6,357 nucleotides of DNA from an uncultured Coriobacteriales bacterium (GTDB lineage Bacteria; Actinomycetota; Coriobacteriia; Coriobacteriales; UMGS124): positions 3,615 through 9,971 of the forward strand of contig CAIFEU010000095.1 in NCBI GenBank assembly GCA_903789505.1, in the 5' to 3' direction. Every line of letters begins with the position of its first letter. The stretch's first letter is position 1. The notes beneath the pieces were generated by a model. The model saw nothing but the letters and a program-made list of their open reading frames with translations. It searched no databases and was not told the origin of the DNA. This document shows, one piece after another, positions 5,604-6,357 of the stretch. The position numbers and the translations under genes are program-made.

Positions 5604-6357
5604 GCGCGGGGTCGGCGGCACGCCCGCAGTAGTGCCTGAACGCGCAGAACGCGCACGCGCGCGAATCGCCCGCCAGGTGCTCGAAGTCGCGCGCCATGAT
5701 CGCCCGGGCCACCCGGTCGAAGCGCTCCATCGTGGCGTCGATCGACTCCTGCGTGCGCGGGAAGCTCACCGTGGGGTCGGAGGAGTCGTCGCCCGGGAAG
5801 AACAGGTGCATCATCCCGACCCGGCAGCCCCGCCTGCGCTCCACGAGGTGGGCGTAGAGCTGCAGCTGGTCGCGATAGGCGGCCAGCAGCGGGCTGCCCG
5901 GCTCCGGGATGGCCCCGGTCTTGAAGTCGAACAGGTCGACCGCCCCGTCCCTGCCCGTCATCAGGTCGACCCTGCCCCTGATCACGTACAGCGGCGTGGC
6001 CTCGCTCACCTCGAACTCGGCCTCGCGGACGTCGTCCCAGTCGCCGCCGCGCCATGCGACGTAGCGCATGACCTGGCGCTTCGCCTGGGCGAGGCGCGCG
6101 TCGTCGAGGTAGGCGTGGCCCATCTCGCGCAGGGACCGGTAGTTCGCGTCGAGCCACTGGCCGACGCGTCTGCCGCTCACGTCGGTGCGCCTGCCGGAGA
6201 GCACCGCGCGGTGGACGTCCTCGATCGTCTGGTGAACCAGCGTGCCGAGCACCATCTCGTCGGAGCTGGTGCGCGGGAACCCCAGCACCCGGAAGAGCTT
6301 GTAGCTGCGCGGGCAGCGCTCGTATACCGCCACGTCGCCCGTGAACGAGAAGGTGGG
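5551..6357 (-). CDS. C-terminal Fe-S PD-(D/E)XK nuclease domain, probably of a UvrD-type helicase-nuclease, cut by the window edge
   Basis: The frame is open to the right edge, so the first visible residue (codon at 6357) is internal; 268 residues and the stop are present. Numbering from that residue: FSFTGDVAVYERCPRSYKLF near the edge carries Cys15; GTLVHQTIE (38-46) supplies the motif I His42; GRVDLM has Asp131; DLFDFKTG has Asp144 and Lys146; Q164-x3-Tyr168 is the QxxxY motif; Cys235, Cys238 and Cys244 in CAFCAFRHYC complete, with Cys15, the four-cysteine Fe-S clasp known from AddB, Cas4 and related RecB-family nucleases. All catalytic residues appear intact. The visible part begins right at the nuclease domain, as in UvrD/AdnAB-like proteins where it follows a superfamily 1 helicase; the helicase part is inferred, not seen. 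The GTG at 6333 could be mistaken for a start, but it would cut into the domain. The last residues (after Cys244) form a Pro/Ala/Gly-rich tail overlapping the neighbouring gene. Confidence 0.85.
   Translation of the reverse strand, partial: PTFSFTGDVAVYERCPRSYKLFRVLGFPRTSSDEMVLGTLVHQTIEDVHRAVLSGRRTDVSGRRVGQWLDANYRSLREMGHAYLDDARLAQAKRQVMRYVAWRGGDWDDVREAEFEVSEATPLYVIRGRVDLMTGRDGAVDLFDFKTGAIPEPGSPLLAAYRDQLQLYAHLVERRRGCRVGMMHLFFPGDDSSDPTVSFPRTQESIDATMERFDRVARAIMARDFEHLAGDSRACAFCAFRHYCGRAADPALSGPGAASPATPGPRPR

Noticed and set aside
3579..5621. A 680-codon open frame on the minus strand antisense to the PH-domain genes, and a 553-codon plus-strand frame (3971-5632)
   Set aside because: Both are low-complexity shadow frames without SD sequences, overlapping genes with clear bPH2 signatures.
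6331..6333. GTG as the start of a free-standing nuclease gene
   Set aside because: The frame continues to the edge with FSFTGD, which is part of the same domain, and no SD sequence is visible before the GTG.
1..6357. CRISPR array, tRNA, rRNA, insertion sequence or prophage parts
   Set aside because: I saw no regularly spaced repeats, no transposase or integrase motifs, no tRNA-like cloverleaf and no rRNA signature on either strand.

Overview
The window is very GC-rich DNA (roughly 70% G+C by eye) with strong SD sequences and G/C-ending codons. It looks like chromosome of a high-GC bacterium, most likely an actinobacterium. A member of the Coriobacteriia would fit, but this is an inference from composition and gene style only; there is no rRNA or other marker here.

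Layout. (1) From the left edge to 2875, minus strand: the N-terminal 930 or so residues of the large (alpha) subunit of glutamate synthase, gltB. They cover the amidotransferase domain, the central domain and the start of the FMN/synthase domain. Family resemblance stops abruptly at about position 85. The outermost 60 bases are almost pure G/C low-complexity sequence with perfect palindromes, which looks like a contig edge or sequencing artefact rather than real coding sequence. (2) 2876-3273: a 398-bp divergent intergenic region with an AT-richer island next to gltB, GC-rich inverted repeats, and a good extended -10 promoter for the rightward genes. (3) 3274-5603, plus strand: a tightly coupled two-gene operon of membrane-anchored bacterial PH-domain (bPH2/DUF304) proteins, like Bacillus YdbS and YdbT. 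The second protein has three bPH2 modules and an unusually long disordered linker. (4) 5551-6357, minus strand: the C-terminal part of a large protein ending in a Fe-S-type PD-(D/E)XK nuclease domain, probably the tail of a UvrD-type helicase-nuclease. Its last 17 codons and stop lie inside the 3' end of the ydbT-like gene, in convergent orientation.

The genes do not form one pathway. GltB makes glutamate from glutamine and 2-oxoglutarate. The YdbS/YdbT pair probably acts together in the membrane or cell envelope. The nuclease belongs to DNA repair or recombination. I see no mobile element, CRISPR array, tRNA or rRNA, and nothing that clearly amounts to an undescribed system. The points most worth a second look are the broken left end of gltB, the long linker in the YdbT-like protein, and the overlapping convergent gene ends.
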